Assembly (NCBI RefSeq): GCF_004331435.1
Contig: NZ_SJKA01000006.1
Coordinates: forward strand, 1 to 64,000
Origin: Kribbella sindirgiensis
Lineage (GTDB): Bacteria; Actinomycetota; Actinomycetes; Propionibacteriales; Kribbellaceae
Length of the DNA stretch: 64,000 nucleotides
Direction: 5' to 3'
Part shown: positions 52,363 through 61,653 of the stretch, in pieces
How positions within the stretch are numbered: the first letter of the stretch is position 1
Layout of the letters: each line of letters opens with the position of its first letter
The notes under the pieces: generated by a model
Databases searched by the model: none
Told to the model about the DNA's origin: nothing
What the model saw: the letters and a program-made list of their open reading frames with translations, nothing else
Program-made: the position numbers and the translations under genes

Positions 52363-53343
52363 CTACGTCGACAGCAGGAGCGGCATCGTGAGGAGGTAGG
52401 CGGCCAGGAGCACGAGGGCTTCGACCCGAGTGAGGGCCAGGCCGCGACGCAGTAGCGCCCAGGCCAGCCCGGCGGTGAGGATCATCGTGACGCTCAGGGC
52501 GACGGTTGCCTTGCCCGTGCCGTGCGAGCCGGAGGCGAACCCGACGACGGCACCGCCGACGAGACTGTTGAACAGGTTGCTGCCGAACAGATTCCCGACG
52601 ACCAGATCGGCCTCGCCGCGGCGTTGGGCCTGGACCGTGGTGACCAGCTCCGGCAGTGAGGTGCCGAGGGCAACGAGTGTGAAGCCGATGATGACCTGAG
52701 GTACGCCGAGGTCCTCGGCGATCGCTGACGCGTTGCTGACCAGGAGTTGCGCGCCGGCGAGTACGCCGCCCAGCCCGAGAAGCGCTCGGACGGGCTCGAA
52801 CCATGCGGGCAGTCTCGACGGCGGAACCGGCACATCGACCTGTGCGTTTGCCTGTGTGAACTCCTTCGCGTCGTCGGCGATCTCGTCGTTGCTGCGGCTT
52901 CGGGTTGCCCAGCGAAGCAAGAGATACATCGCTCCGGCACCAGCGATCGCGAGCACGCCGCCGGTGATCGAGTTCAGGCCCGCCCAGGCGAGGAAGGCGA
53001 ACAGGACGACGGCGCCGACCGCGAGTGGTACTTCGCGGCGGATCACCTGTGAGGTCACCGCGATCGACCCCGCGAGCGCGGCGATGCCGAGGACGAGGGT
53101 CAGGTTGAGGATGTTGGAGCCGGCGATGTTCCCGACCGCCAGACCGGTGTCCCCACGGGCGGCCGCGACGCCGGAAACCAGGAACTCGGGCGCGGACGTA
53201 CCTAGGCCGATCACGACGACGCCGACCACGACCGGGTTGATCCGTGCCCGCTCCGCAAGCCGCGACGAACCGAGCACCAGGTGGTCGGCTGCGAACGTCA
53301 GAACAACCAGGCCTGCCAAGGCAACGAGAATCTGCACAATCAT
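52363..53343 (-). CDS. calcium/sodium antiporter (CaCA family, YrbG-like)
   Basis: 326-residue membrane antiporter. Two homologous halves each carry the alpha repeat: 'VIGLGTSAPEFLVSGVAA' with 'GNIAGSNILNLTLVLG', and 'LVALGTSLPELVTTVQAQ' with 'GNLFGSNLFNSLVGGAV'. The acidic Glu of each SAPE/SLPE motif coordinates the ion. About ten membrane segments, with a cytoplasmic loop around residues 140-175. It exports Ca2+ against Na+ or H+. Confidence 0.92.
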   Translation of the reverse strand: MIVQILVALAGLVVLTFAADHLVLGSSRLAERARINPVVVGVVVIGLGTSAPEFLVSGVAAARGDTGLAVGNIAGSNILNLTLVLGIAALAGSIAVTSQVIRREVPLAVGAVVLFAFLAWAGLNSITGGVLAIAGAGAMYLLLRWATRSRSNDEIADDAKEFTQANAQVDVPVPPSRLPAWFEPVRALLGLGGVLAGAQLLVSNASAIAEDLGVPQVIIGFTLVALGTSLPELVTTVQAQRRGEADLVVGNLFGSNLFNSLVGGAVVGFASGSHGTGKATVALSVTMILTAGLAWALLRRGLALTRVEALVLLAAYLLTMPLLLST

Positions 53344-53472
53344 CGGGATGCTCCAACAGGTCGACGGACGCCGACCAGGCTTCCCGGCACACCACGGACA
53401 CCGTACACCGCCCGCTGGCCTTGTCGACGGCCGCAGGCTGCGGTCGGCGGGTTCACGGATCGGTAGGCGTGC

Positions 53473-55077
53473 TCAGGTTGATTCCAGGTCGCGGTTGCGG
53501 TGTGAGAGGTTGCCGGCGATGACGAGGACAGCCGCGAGGGCGGTGAGTACGGCGAGGGGTGCGAGTGGGAGGTCTGCGAGTGGCATGGGTGTGGTGTGGG
53601 CGAACGGGGACAGGTCGCTGACGATGTCGGGCAGGTCCAGGAGCGCGCCGAACATGCCGAAGAAGAAGCCGTAGCCGACCACGATCCAGGCCAGGGACGA
53701 CAACCCGGGACGGACGCCGAACAAAGCGCCGGTGAGGCCGGCGACGACCATGACGGCTGGTAGGTAGGCGAGTGTGGCGACGGTGACCTCGACGAGGGTG
53801 CCGAAGTCTGCACTGCCGCTCATCGCGCCGATCCCCACGCCGAGGCCGCTGATCAGGAGGAGGCCTGCGGAGGCGAGGGTGGTGAAGCCGAGCCAGGAGA
53901 AGTACCAGCGCGGTCGGCTGACCGCGGTGGCCAGCGCCGCTTCGGTGTGTCCGGTGCGTTCCTCGGCCCGTAGCCGGAGTACCGACGTCACGGCGAACGC
54001 GGCGATCAGGAGCGCGAAGAACAACGCCATGGTGGCATAGAAGGCATCCAGCGGATCCTGGCCGTTGGCGGTGAAGACCTCGCCCAGTTGGGGGTTCTCG
54101 GCCACCGCATCGGTGACGGATTCGGTGAGGGAACCGGTCGCCGCGGCGAAGATGAACAGGCCGATGGCCCATCCGACGAGTCCGGTGCGTTGCTGGCGGA
54201 CCGCGAGTCCGAACGGTGTCGACAGCGACGGCGCAGCGGTGGCGCGGCCGAGCTTCGGCGGTACGAGTCCGGCGCCGACATCGCGGCGTACGGACAGGAA
54301 GTAGCCGAGGGCAACGGTCGCGACGAGGACCAGGATCGGCAGCAGCAGCGGCCACCAGCGGAGGTCGACGAAGGCGCGCGTCTGCTGAACCCAGGCAAGC
54401 GGCGACAGCCAGGACAGTAAGTTCCCGCCCTGCTGCGAGACGTCGCCGATCGCGCGCAGCAGAAACGCAGCTCCTACTACGGCCATGGACAGGCTCGACG
54501 AGGCCCGGGAGGGTTCGGCGAGCTGAGCGGTCACGGTCGCGATGCCCGCGAAGGCGAGGCCGGTCAGGCCGATGCCGATGCCGACGGCAAATGCGTCGGC
54601 CGCGGCGAGGTCGCCGCTGAGCATCGCCAGTGCGGTCAGGAGCGCGACGCCGGTGTTGGCGATGACCGCGACGATGAGGGCGGCGGTGGTTGCGGCATGC
54701 CGGCCGACGACGGTCGAGCGGATGAGTTCGGCGCGGCCGGTCTCCTCCTCGGCGCGGGTGTGGCGGGTGATGAGGAAGATGCTCATCATGGCGGCGGGTA
54801 CGGCGAGGTACAGCACCATCTCGTTGGTGATCATGGCGCCGAGGCTGTAGTTGTCGAGGCCGTAGCCGGGGCCGGACATCATCTTGGCGGCGGGGGAGTC
54901 CATCAGGCCCGCGCGGACCTGTCGCTCGGCCGGCGTGGAGTAGACAGTGGGCAGGGCGCTGACGGCGTACAGCATCCCGAGCCCGATCCCGGCGATCCAG
55001 ATCGGCAGCTTGATCCGGTCCCGGCGCAGCGCGAAACGGACGAGGGTGCCGGTGGCGGCGAAGGATTCGTTGCTCAT
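53473..55077 (-). CDS. ABC exporter permease (ABC-2 / TnrB3-like)
   Basis: 534-residue membrane protein with about twelve hydrophobic segments in two homologous halves. Each half has the conserved loop before a helix: '[20 protein letters not shown]' and '[20 protein letters not shown]'. This is the pattern of the polyketide-antibiotic (tetronasin-type) exporter permeases. The start overlaps the ATPase stop by four bases, and a TetR gene lies upstream, the usual order for a drug-efflux cassette. Confidence 0.88.
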   Translation of the reverse strand: MSNESFAATGTLVRFALRRDRIKLPIWIAGIGLGMLYAVSALPTVYSTPAERQVRAGLMDSPAAKMMSGPGYGLDNYSLGAMITNEMVLYLAVPAAMMSIFLITRHTRAEEETGRAELIRSTVVGRHAATTAALIVAVIANTGVALLTALAMLSGDLAAADAFAVGIGIGLTGLAFAGIATVTAQLAEPSRASSSLSMAVVGAAFLLRAIGDVSQQGGNLLSWLSPLAWVQQTRAFVDLRWWPLLLPILVLVATVALGYFLSVRRDVGAGLVPPKLGRATAAPSLSTPFGLAVRQQRTGLVGWAIGLFIFAAATGSLTESVTDAVAENPQLGEVFTANGQDPLDAFYATMALFFALLIAAFAVTSVLRLRAEERTGHTEAALATAVSRPRWYFSWLGFTTLASAGLLLISGLGVGIGAMSGSADFGTLVEVTVATLAYLPAVMVVAGLTGALFGVRPGLSSLAWIVVGYGFFFGMFGALLDLPDIVSDLSPFAHTTPMPLADLPLAPLAVLTALAAVLVIAGNLSHRNRDLEST

Positions 55078-55976
55078 GATTCCGCTCCGACGAGCTCGTC
55101 GCCGTACTGGCGCAGGAACAGTTGCTCGAGCGACGGGGGAGCGCTGTGCAGAGCGCGTACGCCGAGCTGCCCGAGTGACTGCACCACGCTCGGCATCTGG
55201 TCCGTGTCGACGTCGAAGGTGACCGTGCCTTCGTCGTACTGCAAATCGTGAACCCCTGCGACTGCCGCCAGCGCAGTGGGGTGGCGGTCGATCGTGGCCG
55301 TGATGGTTGTTCGGGTGAGGTGCCGGAGTTCGGCCAGCGTGCCGGACTGGACGGCGTGGCCGTTGCGGATGATCGTGACCGTGTCGCACAGCTTCTCGAC
55401 CTCGGCAAGGATGTGGCTGGACAGCAGGACCGAACGCCCGTCCTGCTTGACCTCGGCGATGCACTCCTGGAAGACGGTCTCCATCAGGGGATCGAGCCCG
55501 GAGGTCGGTTCGTCCAGGATCAGCAGCTCGACGTCGGCGGCGAGTGCGGCGACGAGAGCGACCTTCTGCCGGTTGCCTTTGCTGTAGGTGCGGCCCTTCT
55601 TGGTGGGGTCGAGCTCGAAGCGTTCGAGGAGTTCGTTCTTGCGATTCTTGTCCGGGCGGCCGCGCAGTCGCGACAGCAGGTCGATCGCCTCGCCGCCGGT
55701 CAGGTTCGGCCACAAACTCACGTCTCCGGGGACATACGCGAGGCGGCGGTGCAGTGAGACCGCGTCGTTCCACGGCTGCTTGCCGAGGACGGACACGTCG
55801 CCGGCGTCGGCGCGCAGCAGGCCGAGCAGGATCCTGATCGTGGTGGATTTCCCGGCTCCGTTCGGGCCGAGGAACCCGGCCACCTGACCGGTCGGGACGG
55901 ACAGGTCGAGGCCGTCGAGCGCCTTGACCTGACCAAAGGATTTGTGCAGTTGCGAGATCTCCAGGGCAGCAGGCAT
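55074..55976 (-). CDS. ABC exporter ATP-binding protein
   Basis: 300-residue ATPase with Walker A 'GPNGAGKST', Q-loop region '[18 protein letters not shown]', signature '[12 protein letters not shown]' (a GNRQK variant typical of drug-export ATPases), Walker B '[13 protein letters not shown]' and switch His in '[12 protein letters not shown]'. The C-terminal ~80 residues form the extension seen in DrrA-like proteins. Pairs with the downstream permease. Transcribed 81 bases after the TetR stop. Confidence 0.92.
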   Translation of the reverse strand: MPAALEISQLHKSFGQVKALDGLDLSVPTGQVAGFLGPNGAGKSTTIRILLGLLRADAGDVSVLGKQPWNDAVSLHRRLAYVPGDVSLWPNLTGGEAIDLLSRLRGRPDKNRKNELLERFELDPTKKGRTYSKGNRQKVALVAALAADVELLILDEPTSGLDPLMETVFQECIAEVKQDGRSVLLSSHILAEVEKLCDTVTIIRNGHAVQSGTLAELRHLTRTTITATIDRHPTALAAVAGVHDLQYDEGTVTFDVDTDQMPSVVQSLGQLGVRALHSAPPSLEQLFLRQYGDELVGAES

Positions 55977-56057
55977 TGCTGAGCCTTTCCAGAGTGTTCC
56001 GGGATACTCCCGGCGTGATGTCGTCCAGGGGGCGCCGCAGCGCCGTGTCCGCGTGCT

Positions 56058-56732
56058 TTACCGCTGCTCGGACTCGGCCGGCGGGTCGGGGACGTACATC
56101 AGATAGTCGTCGAGCATCGTGCGGTCGACGAACAGGCCGTCGGTGAACAGCTCCAGCGCAGGCAGCGTGATCTCGTCGGACATCCGGCGCAGCTCGGCAC
56201 GGAACTCGTCGACCTCGACCGCCTTGCCGTGCAAGGACATCCACAACAGCAGCGAGCCGGTGTGCTGGTACGTCATCCACCGAGCGCGCGCGGCCGGATC
56301 GCGGCTCGGCCGGATCATCCCGGACTGCACGCCGGCTTCCAGGTAGTCCTCGGCGTCCTTGGCCATCCGCTCGACGAACACCTTCCCGAGTTCGCCACCG
56401 GCCTGGATGCTGCGCAGCGCGTACATCGCGTACGGCGCGTACTGCTCGACCTCGGCGAGCTGCGCGATCGCGTTCACGCTTCGCGTCGTCGCCTTCATCT
56501 TCTCGGAATGGATGAAGTCCAGCACGAACGCGTCGCAGGCCGCCCGCAGACCGTCCTTCGACCCGAAATGGTGCACTACGAGCCCCGCCGTCACACCGGC
56601 ATCAGCCGCCACCGCACGCAACCCCGCCGAGAACCCGTCCCGGGCGAACCGTACGACCGCGGCATCCCGGATCCGCGCGGCCGTACCGACCGGCGGCCCG
56701 CTGTCCGAGGCTCGCGTTGAACGCACGTTCAA
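56058..56732 (-). CDS. TetR-family transcriptional regulator
   Basis: 224-residue repressor. N-terminal helix-turn-helix: 'RIRDAAVVRFARDGFSAGLR' with 'VAADAGVTAGLVVHHFGSKD'. The C-terminal ligand domain contains 'YAPYAMYALRSIQAGGELG'. Only TTG 56732 or GTG 56726 can serve as start, since in-frame stops lie further upstream. Either start falls inside the first of two tandem palindromes, so the repressor probably covers its own translation start or the mRNA is leaderless. It likely controls the downstream exporter genes and itself. Confidence 0.85.
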   Translation of the reverse strand: MNVRSTRASDSGPPVGTAARIRDAAVVRFARDGFSAGLRAVAADAGVTAGLVVHHFGSKDGLRAACDAFVLDFIHSEKMKATTRSVNAIAQLAEVEQYAPYAMYALRSIQAGGELGKVFVERMAKDAEDYLEAGVQSGMIRPSRDPAARARWMTYQHTGSLLLWMSLHGKAVEVDEFRAELRRMSDEITLPALELFTDGLFVDRTMLDDYLMYVPDPPAESEQR

Positions 56733-56751
56733 ACATTAAACGCATGTTCAA
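56717..56751. promoter_or_regulatory. tandem TetR operators
   Basis: TTGAACGCACGTTCAA (56717-56732) has perfect 6-bp arms, and TTAAACGCATGTTCAA (56736-56751) is a near copy, differing at two bases. Centres are 19 bp apart, close to two helical turns, so two repressor dimers could bind on the same face. The first site overlaps the start of the TetR gene. Confidence 0.75.
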
Positions 56752-56759
56752 TCCGACCG

Positions 56760-56902
56760 CAAGCGTTGGCGTGTCGGGGTACGGAGCTGTCCACGGTCCG
56801 ACCCAACTCGAGGCGCTGCTTGTTGCCGAGTGACAGTTTGCCGGCCCGGCGTTCGGCGTACTGGCCGAGGTGCAGTTCCTCGATGGCGGCGCGACTCCCG
56901 TC
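56760..56902 (-). pseudogene. fragment of an ABC exporter ATP-binding protein
   Basis: The minus-strand frame reads 'RAAIEELHLGQYAERRAGKL' and then 'SLGNKQRLELGRTVD' before degenerating. 'LSLGNKQRL' is the signature (C-loop) of drug-export ATPases, preceded by the usual helical region. No Walker A, Walker B or start codon remains. About 45 residues are recognisable out of about 300. It abuts the stop of the ArsB/NhaD gene and faces the TetR/exporter cassette, so a second exporter ATPase once lay here. It is not a copy of the intact neighbour, whose signature reads SKGNRQK. Confidence 0.7.
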
Positions 56903-56903
56903 G

Positions 56904-58193
56904 TCAGGCCAGAACGAAGTACCGAAGCCACAGGTACGGCGCGGCGACGGCGATGGTGATGGCGGTCATCACCACGCCCTTGCGGGTGAACTCCCAGAAA
57001 CTGATCGGATTCCCGGCCCGCAGTGCGATTCCGATGACCACGACGTTCGCGCTGGCGCCGACGGCGGTCGCGTTGCCGCCGAAGTCCGCGCCCGCGGCGA
57101 GGGCCCACCACAGCGCGTGCACGTGGGCTGGGTCGCTCATGGTCTTGGTCAGTTCCAGGACGACCGGGCTCATCGTGGCGACGTACGGGATGTTGTCGAC
57201 GATCCCGGACAGGACCGCCGAGACGACCAGGATCAGCATCGTGGCCAGCAGCGGCTTGCCGTTGGTGATGTCGCCGACCCAGCCCGCCAGGTCGGCGATC
57301 AGACCGGTCTTGACGAGTGCGCCCACCATCACGAAGAGACCCGCGAAGAAGAGCAGTGTCTGCCATTCCACGCTGGACATGTAGTCGCGGGTCGGGACCT
57401 TCGAGATCAGGACCAGCAGGCCGGCGCCGAGCAGGGCGACGATCGACGGTTCGATGTGGAAGGCCGAGTGACCGATGAACCCGGTGAACACGAGGAGCAG
57501 TACCGCGCCGGACTTGATCAGCAGTGTGCGGTCGTGGATCGCCTCGCGTTCGTTGAGGCGCATCACGTCGTCCACGCGTTCCGGGTCGGCCGCGAACGAA
57601 CCCTTGAACAGTCGCGGCAGCACGAGCGTGAAGACGATCAGCTCGATCACGACCAGCGGGGCGAGATGGATCAGGAAATCGTTGAACGTGAGGCCGGACC
57701 GGCTGGCGATGATGATGTTCGGCGGATCACCGATCAGGGTGGCGGCACCGCCGATGTTCGATGCCATCACCTCTGCGATCAGGAACGGCACCGGGTTGAT
57801 GCCGAGCCGGTCGCAGACCAGTAGCGTGACCGGCGCGATCAGGAGCACTGTGGTCACGTTGTCCAGGAACGACGAGGCGACGGCCGTGATCAGGGTCAGC
57901 AGGATCATCACCCGCAGAGGCGAGCCCTTCGCCCGCTTCGCGGCCCAGATCGCGACGTACTCGAAAACGCCCGTACGGCGCAGGATGCCGACGATGATCA
58001 TCATCCCGAGGAGCAGGAAGACGACGTCCCAGTCGATGCCCGTCTCGTGGGAGTAGAACGCGTGCTCGGAATCGGTGACGCCGAGCGCCAGCAGGACGGC
58101 GGCGCCGCCGAGCGCGGCCAGCAGTTTGTGCGTCCACTCGGTCGCGATCAGGACGTAGGCGGCGACGAAGACGACGAGCGCGATGACGGTCAT
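56904..58193 (-). CDS. ArsB/NhaD-type ion transporter
   Basis: 429-residue membrane carrier of the IT superfamily. About eleven membrane segments. Conserved features are '[19 protein letters not shown]', '[20 protein letters not shown]', and in the second half '[20 protein letters not shown]' and '[20 protein letters not shown]'. These two DN(V/I)-containing re-entrant regions are typical of ArsB/NhaD. Ion could be arsenite, Na+/H+ or a dicarboxylate; no arsenic genes are nearby. It follows the CBS-domain gene by 19 bases, suggesting nucleotide-dependent control. Confidence 0.88.
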   Translation of the reverse strand: MTVIALVVFVAAYVLIATEWTHKLLAALGGAAVLLALGVTDSEHAFYSHETGIDWDVVFLLLGMMIIVGILRRTGVFEYVAIWAAKRAKGSPLRVMILLTLITAVASSFLDNVTTVLLIAPVTLLVCDRLGINPVPFLIAEVMASNIGGAATLIGDPPNIIIASRSGLTFNDFLIHLAPLVVIELIVFTLVLPRLFKGSFAADPERVDDVMRLNEREAIHDRTLLIKSGAVLLLVFTGFIGHSAFHIEPSIVALLGAGLLVLISKVPTRDYMSSVEWQTLLFFAGLFVMVGALVKTGLIADLAGWVGDITNGKPLLATMLILVVSAVLSGIVDNIPYVATMSPVVLELTKTMSDPAHVHALWWALAAGADFGGNATAVGASANVVVIGIALRAGNPISFWEFTRKGVVMTAITIAVAAPYLWLRYFVLA

Positions 58194-58212
58194 GCGACGA
58201 TCGGCCCGATCG

Positions 58213-58656
58213 TCAGTGCGGCATCACCAGTTCGAGCAGGCGGGAGGCGGTGATGGCGCCGACGACTTCCTTGTCCTTCATCACCGCGACCAACGGGCAC
58301 CGCAGCCGGGCCATGATCGCAGCCACCTCGAGGACCGTGTCGTCGTGATTCACCACCGGGAGCTCCGCCGGATCCGATGGCAGCAGCTTGCGGACAGTCA
58401 GATTCCCCAGCTTGTCGGCGACCCGATCGGCCAGCGTCTCGTCGACCACCCGGGCCAGCGACGGGTCGTCCTGCACGTAGCTCGGCACCAGGAAGCGAAC
58501 GACCTGTGACGCTCCGAGCACCGACGTCGGCTGTCCCTTGGCATCCACCACGATGAGCCCCGGCAAGCGACGCTCCGCGAGCAGCTTCACGGCGTCGCGG
58601 GCATCGGAATCCAGGGTGACGACCGGAAAGTCCTCGGCCATCTGATCGGCGTGCAC
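58213..58656 (-). CDS. tandem CBS-domain protein
   Basis: 147-residue protein consisting of two CBS motifs: '[20 protein letters not shown]' with '[20 protein letters not shown]', and '[20 protein letters not shown]' with '[16 protein letters not shown]'. CBS pairs bind adenine nucleotides and regulate enzymes or transporters. It is 19 bases upstream of the ArsB/NhaD carrier gene and probably regulates it. GTG 58656 is preferred; ATG 58698 would add 14 unconserved residues. Confidence 0.85.
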   Translation of the reverse strand: MHADQMAEDFPVVTLDSDARDAVKLLAERRLPGLIVVDAKGQPTSVLGASQVVRFLVPSYVQDDPSLARVVDETLADRVADKLGNLTVRKLLPSDPAELPVVNHDDTVLEVAAIMARLRCPLVAVMKDKEVVGAITASRLLELVMPH

Positions 58657-59038
58657 ATTCCCACAGTACTCGGACCGGGTGGAGGGCGCAGACGGCATCG
58701 GGGCAACTCGGGACCTGCAACGTCACGAAGCCTCCCGGGGTCGTCGACCGGCCCGCACCCCAGGCCAGGGGGCGGGCGCTGCCGACCAGACTTCCCGGCG
58801 CTCCGAATCTCACCCTCTCCTATCCGCCCGCCCGATGCAAACAACCTTCCAACGCCGCCGCGCCTCCGGCTGTTCACACAGGTCGATCTCATGAAGAGAT
58901 GGGTCGCGGTCCCCGCCGAAGATGACTGCCGTAGCGAGGGCCTTGCTGGGGAGGGTTGGCAGCCGCTACTTTCGACCCGCGCGGTCTGGCCGTTCCCCCC
59001 GTGACGGCCAGACCGGCTTCCGCCTGCGTGAGGTGTTG
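58657..59038. other. 382-bp divergent intergenic region with one long inverted repeat
   Basis: No convincing gene or RNA is seen. The only clear structure is a perfect 11-bp inverted repeat, ggtctggccgt (58983-58993) and acggccagacc (59004-59014), separated by 10 bases and ending 24 bases before the ATG at 59039. It may be an operator or a 5' leader hairpin for that gene. The remainder is GC-rich without repeats. Confidence 0.5.
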
Positions 59039-59563
59039 ATGAACCGCCCCGACCACGATCCGCGCGCATCACCACGCCGACGACTGATGCTGAACGACCC
59101 CGGGTCGGCCCCAATCCTCCTTGGAGTAACGGACCGGGTGGACTGTAGCGTCGCGGTTGTGATTCTCCCGGAGGAGCAGCCGTCACTGGTTCCGGTGACC
59201 GTCATCGCGTCGAAGCCGCTCCGAGCCAGGTACCACACATACGTGATGTACGCCGACTTCGGCGGAGGACTGCGCTATTCGCTGGGTCGCGGCGCCAACG
59301 AGTTGCGGTTGCCGCCGGGCTCCTACGACCTGCAGTTGTACTCGCAGCTCGGCTGTCTCCGGACCGGCAAGGCTCGCCTGTCTGTTGCGATCGGCAACGA
59401 GCCGCGGACCGTCTACTACGCCACGCCGCGGGTGCCGCTCGGTCGTGGGGCCGCGGGCCTCGTGCCACAACGGCGGCCGATCAAGGTCGTGGTCGTCTCG
59501 TTCGTCACCGGAGCCGCGATGATTCCTCTCGCGCTGCTCGTCGACCTGATGCTCTCCCGCTGA
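59039..59563 (+). CDS. hypothetical protein with C-terminal membrane helix
   Basis: 174 residues, family not recognised. A beta-rich central part ('RYHTYVMYADFGGGLRYSLG', 'ANELRLPPGSYDLQLYSQLG') is followed by 'RTVYYATPRVPLGRGAAGLV' and a final hydrophobic helix ('VVVSFVTGAAMIPLALLVDL'). The start is placed at the ATG with AGGTG upstream; the frame is open to 58922. The beta part is reminiscent of small carrier or PEGA-like domains, but this is not firm. Convergent with trkA-like gene, 5 bases apart. Confidence 0.5.
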   Translation: MNRPDHDPRASPRRRLMLNDPGSAPILLGVTDRVDCSVAVVILPEEQPSLVPVTVIASKPLRARYHTYVMYADFGGGLRYSLGRGANELRLPPGSYDLQLYSQLGCLRTGKARLSVAIGNEPRTVYYATPRVPLGRGAAGLVPQRRPIKVVVVSFVTGAAMIPLALLVDLMLSR

Positions 59564-59568
59564 CGTCA

Positions 59569-60243
59569 TCAGTCCAGGTCGGCGACTCGCTCGACGGCTG
59601 CGGTCTTCCCGGCCACGATCATGACGTCGCCCCGATGAACGACCGTCTCGGCGGTCGCGTAGGTGAACCCTTCGCCCGGACGCTTGACCCCGACCACGGT
59701 CACGTCGTACTTGCTGCGCAGCCTGCTCTGGCCGAGCGGCAGACCGTCGGCTTCCCGGGGCACGGTCGTCTTGACGATCGCGTAGTCGTCGTCGAACTCG
59801 ATGAAGTCGAGCATCCGGCCGGTGACCAGATGCGCGACCCGCATTCCCATGTCGTGTTCAGGGCGTACGACGTGGTGCGCGCCGACGCGCTCGAGAATCC
59901 TGGCCTGCTGCTGATTGAGCGCCTTCGCCCAGATCTTCGGAATGCCGAAGTCGACCAGCAAGGAGGTGGTCAGGATGCTGGCCTCGAGGTTGGTGCCGAT
60001 CCCCACCACTGCTCGCTCGAAGCCGGGTACGTCGAGCTGCCGCAGAGCCTCTTCGTCAGTGGTGTCGGCCACCACGCAGTTGGTCAGGTCGTCGGCGAGC
60101 GCCTGAACTCGCCGCGGATCGGCGTCGACACCGAGGATCTCGTGGCCCCGGCGAGCCAGCTCACGCGCCAGGGCGCCGCCGAATCGGCCGAGCCCGATGA
60201 CGACCACGCGTGTACGGGTTGTGGGGCGCTGTCTGTCAGCCAA
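59569..60243 (-). CDS. TrkA-family potassium uptake regulator (NAD-binding, RCK)
   Basis: 224-residue cytosolic gating subunit of a Trk/Ktr K+ channel. N-terminal Rossmann motif 'VVVIGLGRFGGALARELARR', ribose-binding acidic residue in 'LGVDADPRRVQ', 'GIGTNLEASILTTSLLVDFG', and a C-terminal RCK_C domain ending 'RGDVMIVAGKTAAVERV'. TTG 60243, with GAGGAG 10 bases upstream, overlaps the TrkH stop by eight bases; GTG 60288 would overlap more and is less likely. Operon with the TrkH gene. Confidence 0.9.
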   Translation of the reverse strand: MADRQRPTTRTRVVVIGLGRFGGALARELARRGHEILGVDADPRRVQALADDLTNCVVADTTDEEALRQLDVPGFERAVVGIGTNLEASILTTSLLVDFGIPKIWAKALNQQQARILERVGAHHVVRPEHDMGMRVAHLVTGRMLDFIEFDDDYAIVKTTVPREADGLPLGQSRLRSKYDVTVVGVKRPGEGFTYATAETVVHRGDVMIVAGKTAAVERVADLD

Positions 60244-61612
60244 CGACTGGTCGCTCCTCTGGTAGTTCGTAGCGGCGCGGGCGCTCACGCAGCGCCAGCG
60301 CCGAGGCCATGGTGATCGGCCCGAGCCGGCCGATGAACATCAGCGCGATCAGGATGAGCTGGCCGACCGCCGGGATCTTCGCGGTGATCCCGGTCGACAG
60401 GCCGACCGTACCGAAGGCCGAGATCACCTCGAACAGCACCTGGTCGAGAGCGAACGACGACACAGCCAGCAGCGCGACCGTCGCAGTCATCACCACGCCA
60501 ACGGCCAGCAGCGCCACGGTCAGAGCCTGGCGCTGTGCATCGGCCGGCAGCCGGCGCCCCAACACATGAACAGTCGGTTGACCGCGGATCTCGGCCAGGA
60601 TCACGAACGCCAGCAGGGCGAAGGTGCCGACCTTGATTCCACCGGCTGTTCCGGCACTGCCGCCGCCGATGAACATGAGCACGTCGTTGATCAGCAGTGT
60701 GGTCGGCTCGAAATGCGCGAGGTCGAGGCTGTTGAAGCCCGCCGTACGAGGCATGACGCCGTGCGACAGGCCGACCAGGAGTTTGTGGTGCAGGTCGAGC
60801 GGGCCGAGGGTCTTGGGGTTCCACCACTCGGTCAATGTCACCGCAACGGAGCCGACCACGAGCAGCGCGCCGTACGTCAGCACCGTCACGCGCGTGTGTA
60901 ACGACCACGGCTTGCCGCGGCGCAGGCGTCGTCGGAGCAACTCGCTGATGACCGGGAAGCCCAGGCCTCCGACAACCACCGCGACGATGATGGGCACCAG
61001 GATGAACGGATCCGTGGCGAAGCTGATCAGGCTGTCGCTGTACAGCGCGAAGCCGGCGTTGTTGTACGCCGAGATCGCGTGAAACACCCCCAGATAGACC
61101 GCGTCCCAGAACGGTTCGTCGTACCGCCAGGCGAAGCGTACGGCGAGCAACACAGCGACGGCGGCCTCCATCGTCAGACTCAGGCGGATCACGCCGGCGA
61201 CCACCCGGCGTACGTCACCGAGCCCGAGCGCCTTGGTCTCCGTCTGCGCGAACAGCTGCATCCGCATGCCGAGCCGGCGCGCGACCAGGAGCGCGAGCAC
61301 CGAGGCCAGCGTCATCACGCCGAGCCCGCCGATCTGGATCAACCCCAAGATGACCCCTTCGCCGAATCCCGACCAGTACGTCGGTGTGTCGACCACGACC
61401 AGCCCCGTGACGCAGATTGCCGAGACGGCGGTGAACCACGCTGTCAGCAGATCGGTTGCTTCGCCGCTCGCGGTGGCGAACGGGAGCATGAGAAGGGCAG
61501 TCCCGATCGCGGTCCCCACTGCGAAACCGGCCACGACCACCCGGCCCGGGTGGCGCCAGTTGATCGCGTCCCTCCCGCGTCGCGAGCGCCGGGCCACCTG
61601 TCCTTCGGTCAT
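60236..61612 (-). CDS. TrkH/KtrB-family potassium channel subunit
   Basis: 458-residue membrane protein with four repeated M1-P-M2 units. Selectivity-filter Gly lie in 'SAICVTGLVVVD', 'ISAYNNAGFALYSD', 'GVMPRTAGFNSLDL' and 'ISAFGTVGLSTGIT'. Between repeats are 'GGGSAGTAGGIKVGTFALL' (gating loop) and 'GGLGVMTLASVLALLVARRL'. It takes up K+ together with the TrkA-like subunit encoded by the overlapping next gene. Confidence 0.93.
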   Translation of the reverse strand: MTEGQVARRSRRGRDAINWRHPGRVVVAGFAVGTAIGTALLMLPFATASGEATDLLTAWFTAVSAICVTGLVVVDTPTYWSGFGEGVILGLIQIGGLGVMTLASVLALLVARRLGMRMQLFAQTETKALGLGDVRRVVAGVIRLSLTMEAAVAVLLAVRFAWRYDEPFWDAVYLGVFHAISAYNNAGFALYSDSLISFATDPFILVPIIVAVVVGGLGFPVISELLRRRLRRGKPWSLHTRVTVLTYGALLVVGSVAVTLTEWWNPKTLGPLDLHHKLLVGLSHGVMPRTAGFNSLDLAHFEPTTLLINDVLMFIGGGSAGTAGGIKVGTFALLAFVILAEIRGQPTVHVLGRRLPADAQRQALTVALLAVGVVMTATVALLAVSSFALDQVLFEVISAFGTVGLSTGITAKIPAVGQLILIALMFIGRLGPITMASALALRERPRRYELPEERPVVG

Positions 61613-61653
61613 CGCGCCACATCATGCCACGCAACGGTGACCGCCCTGTGGCT

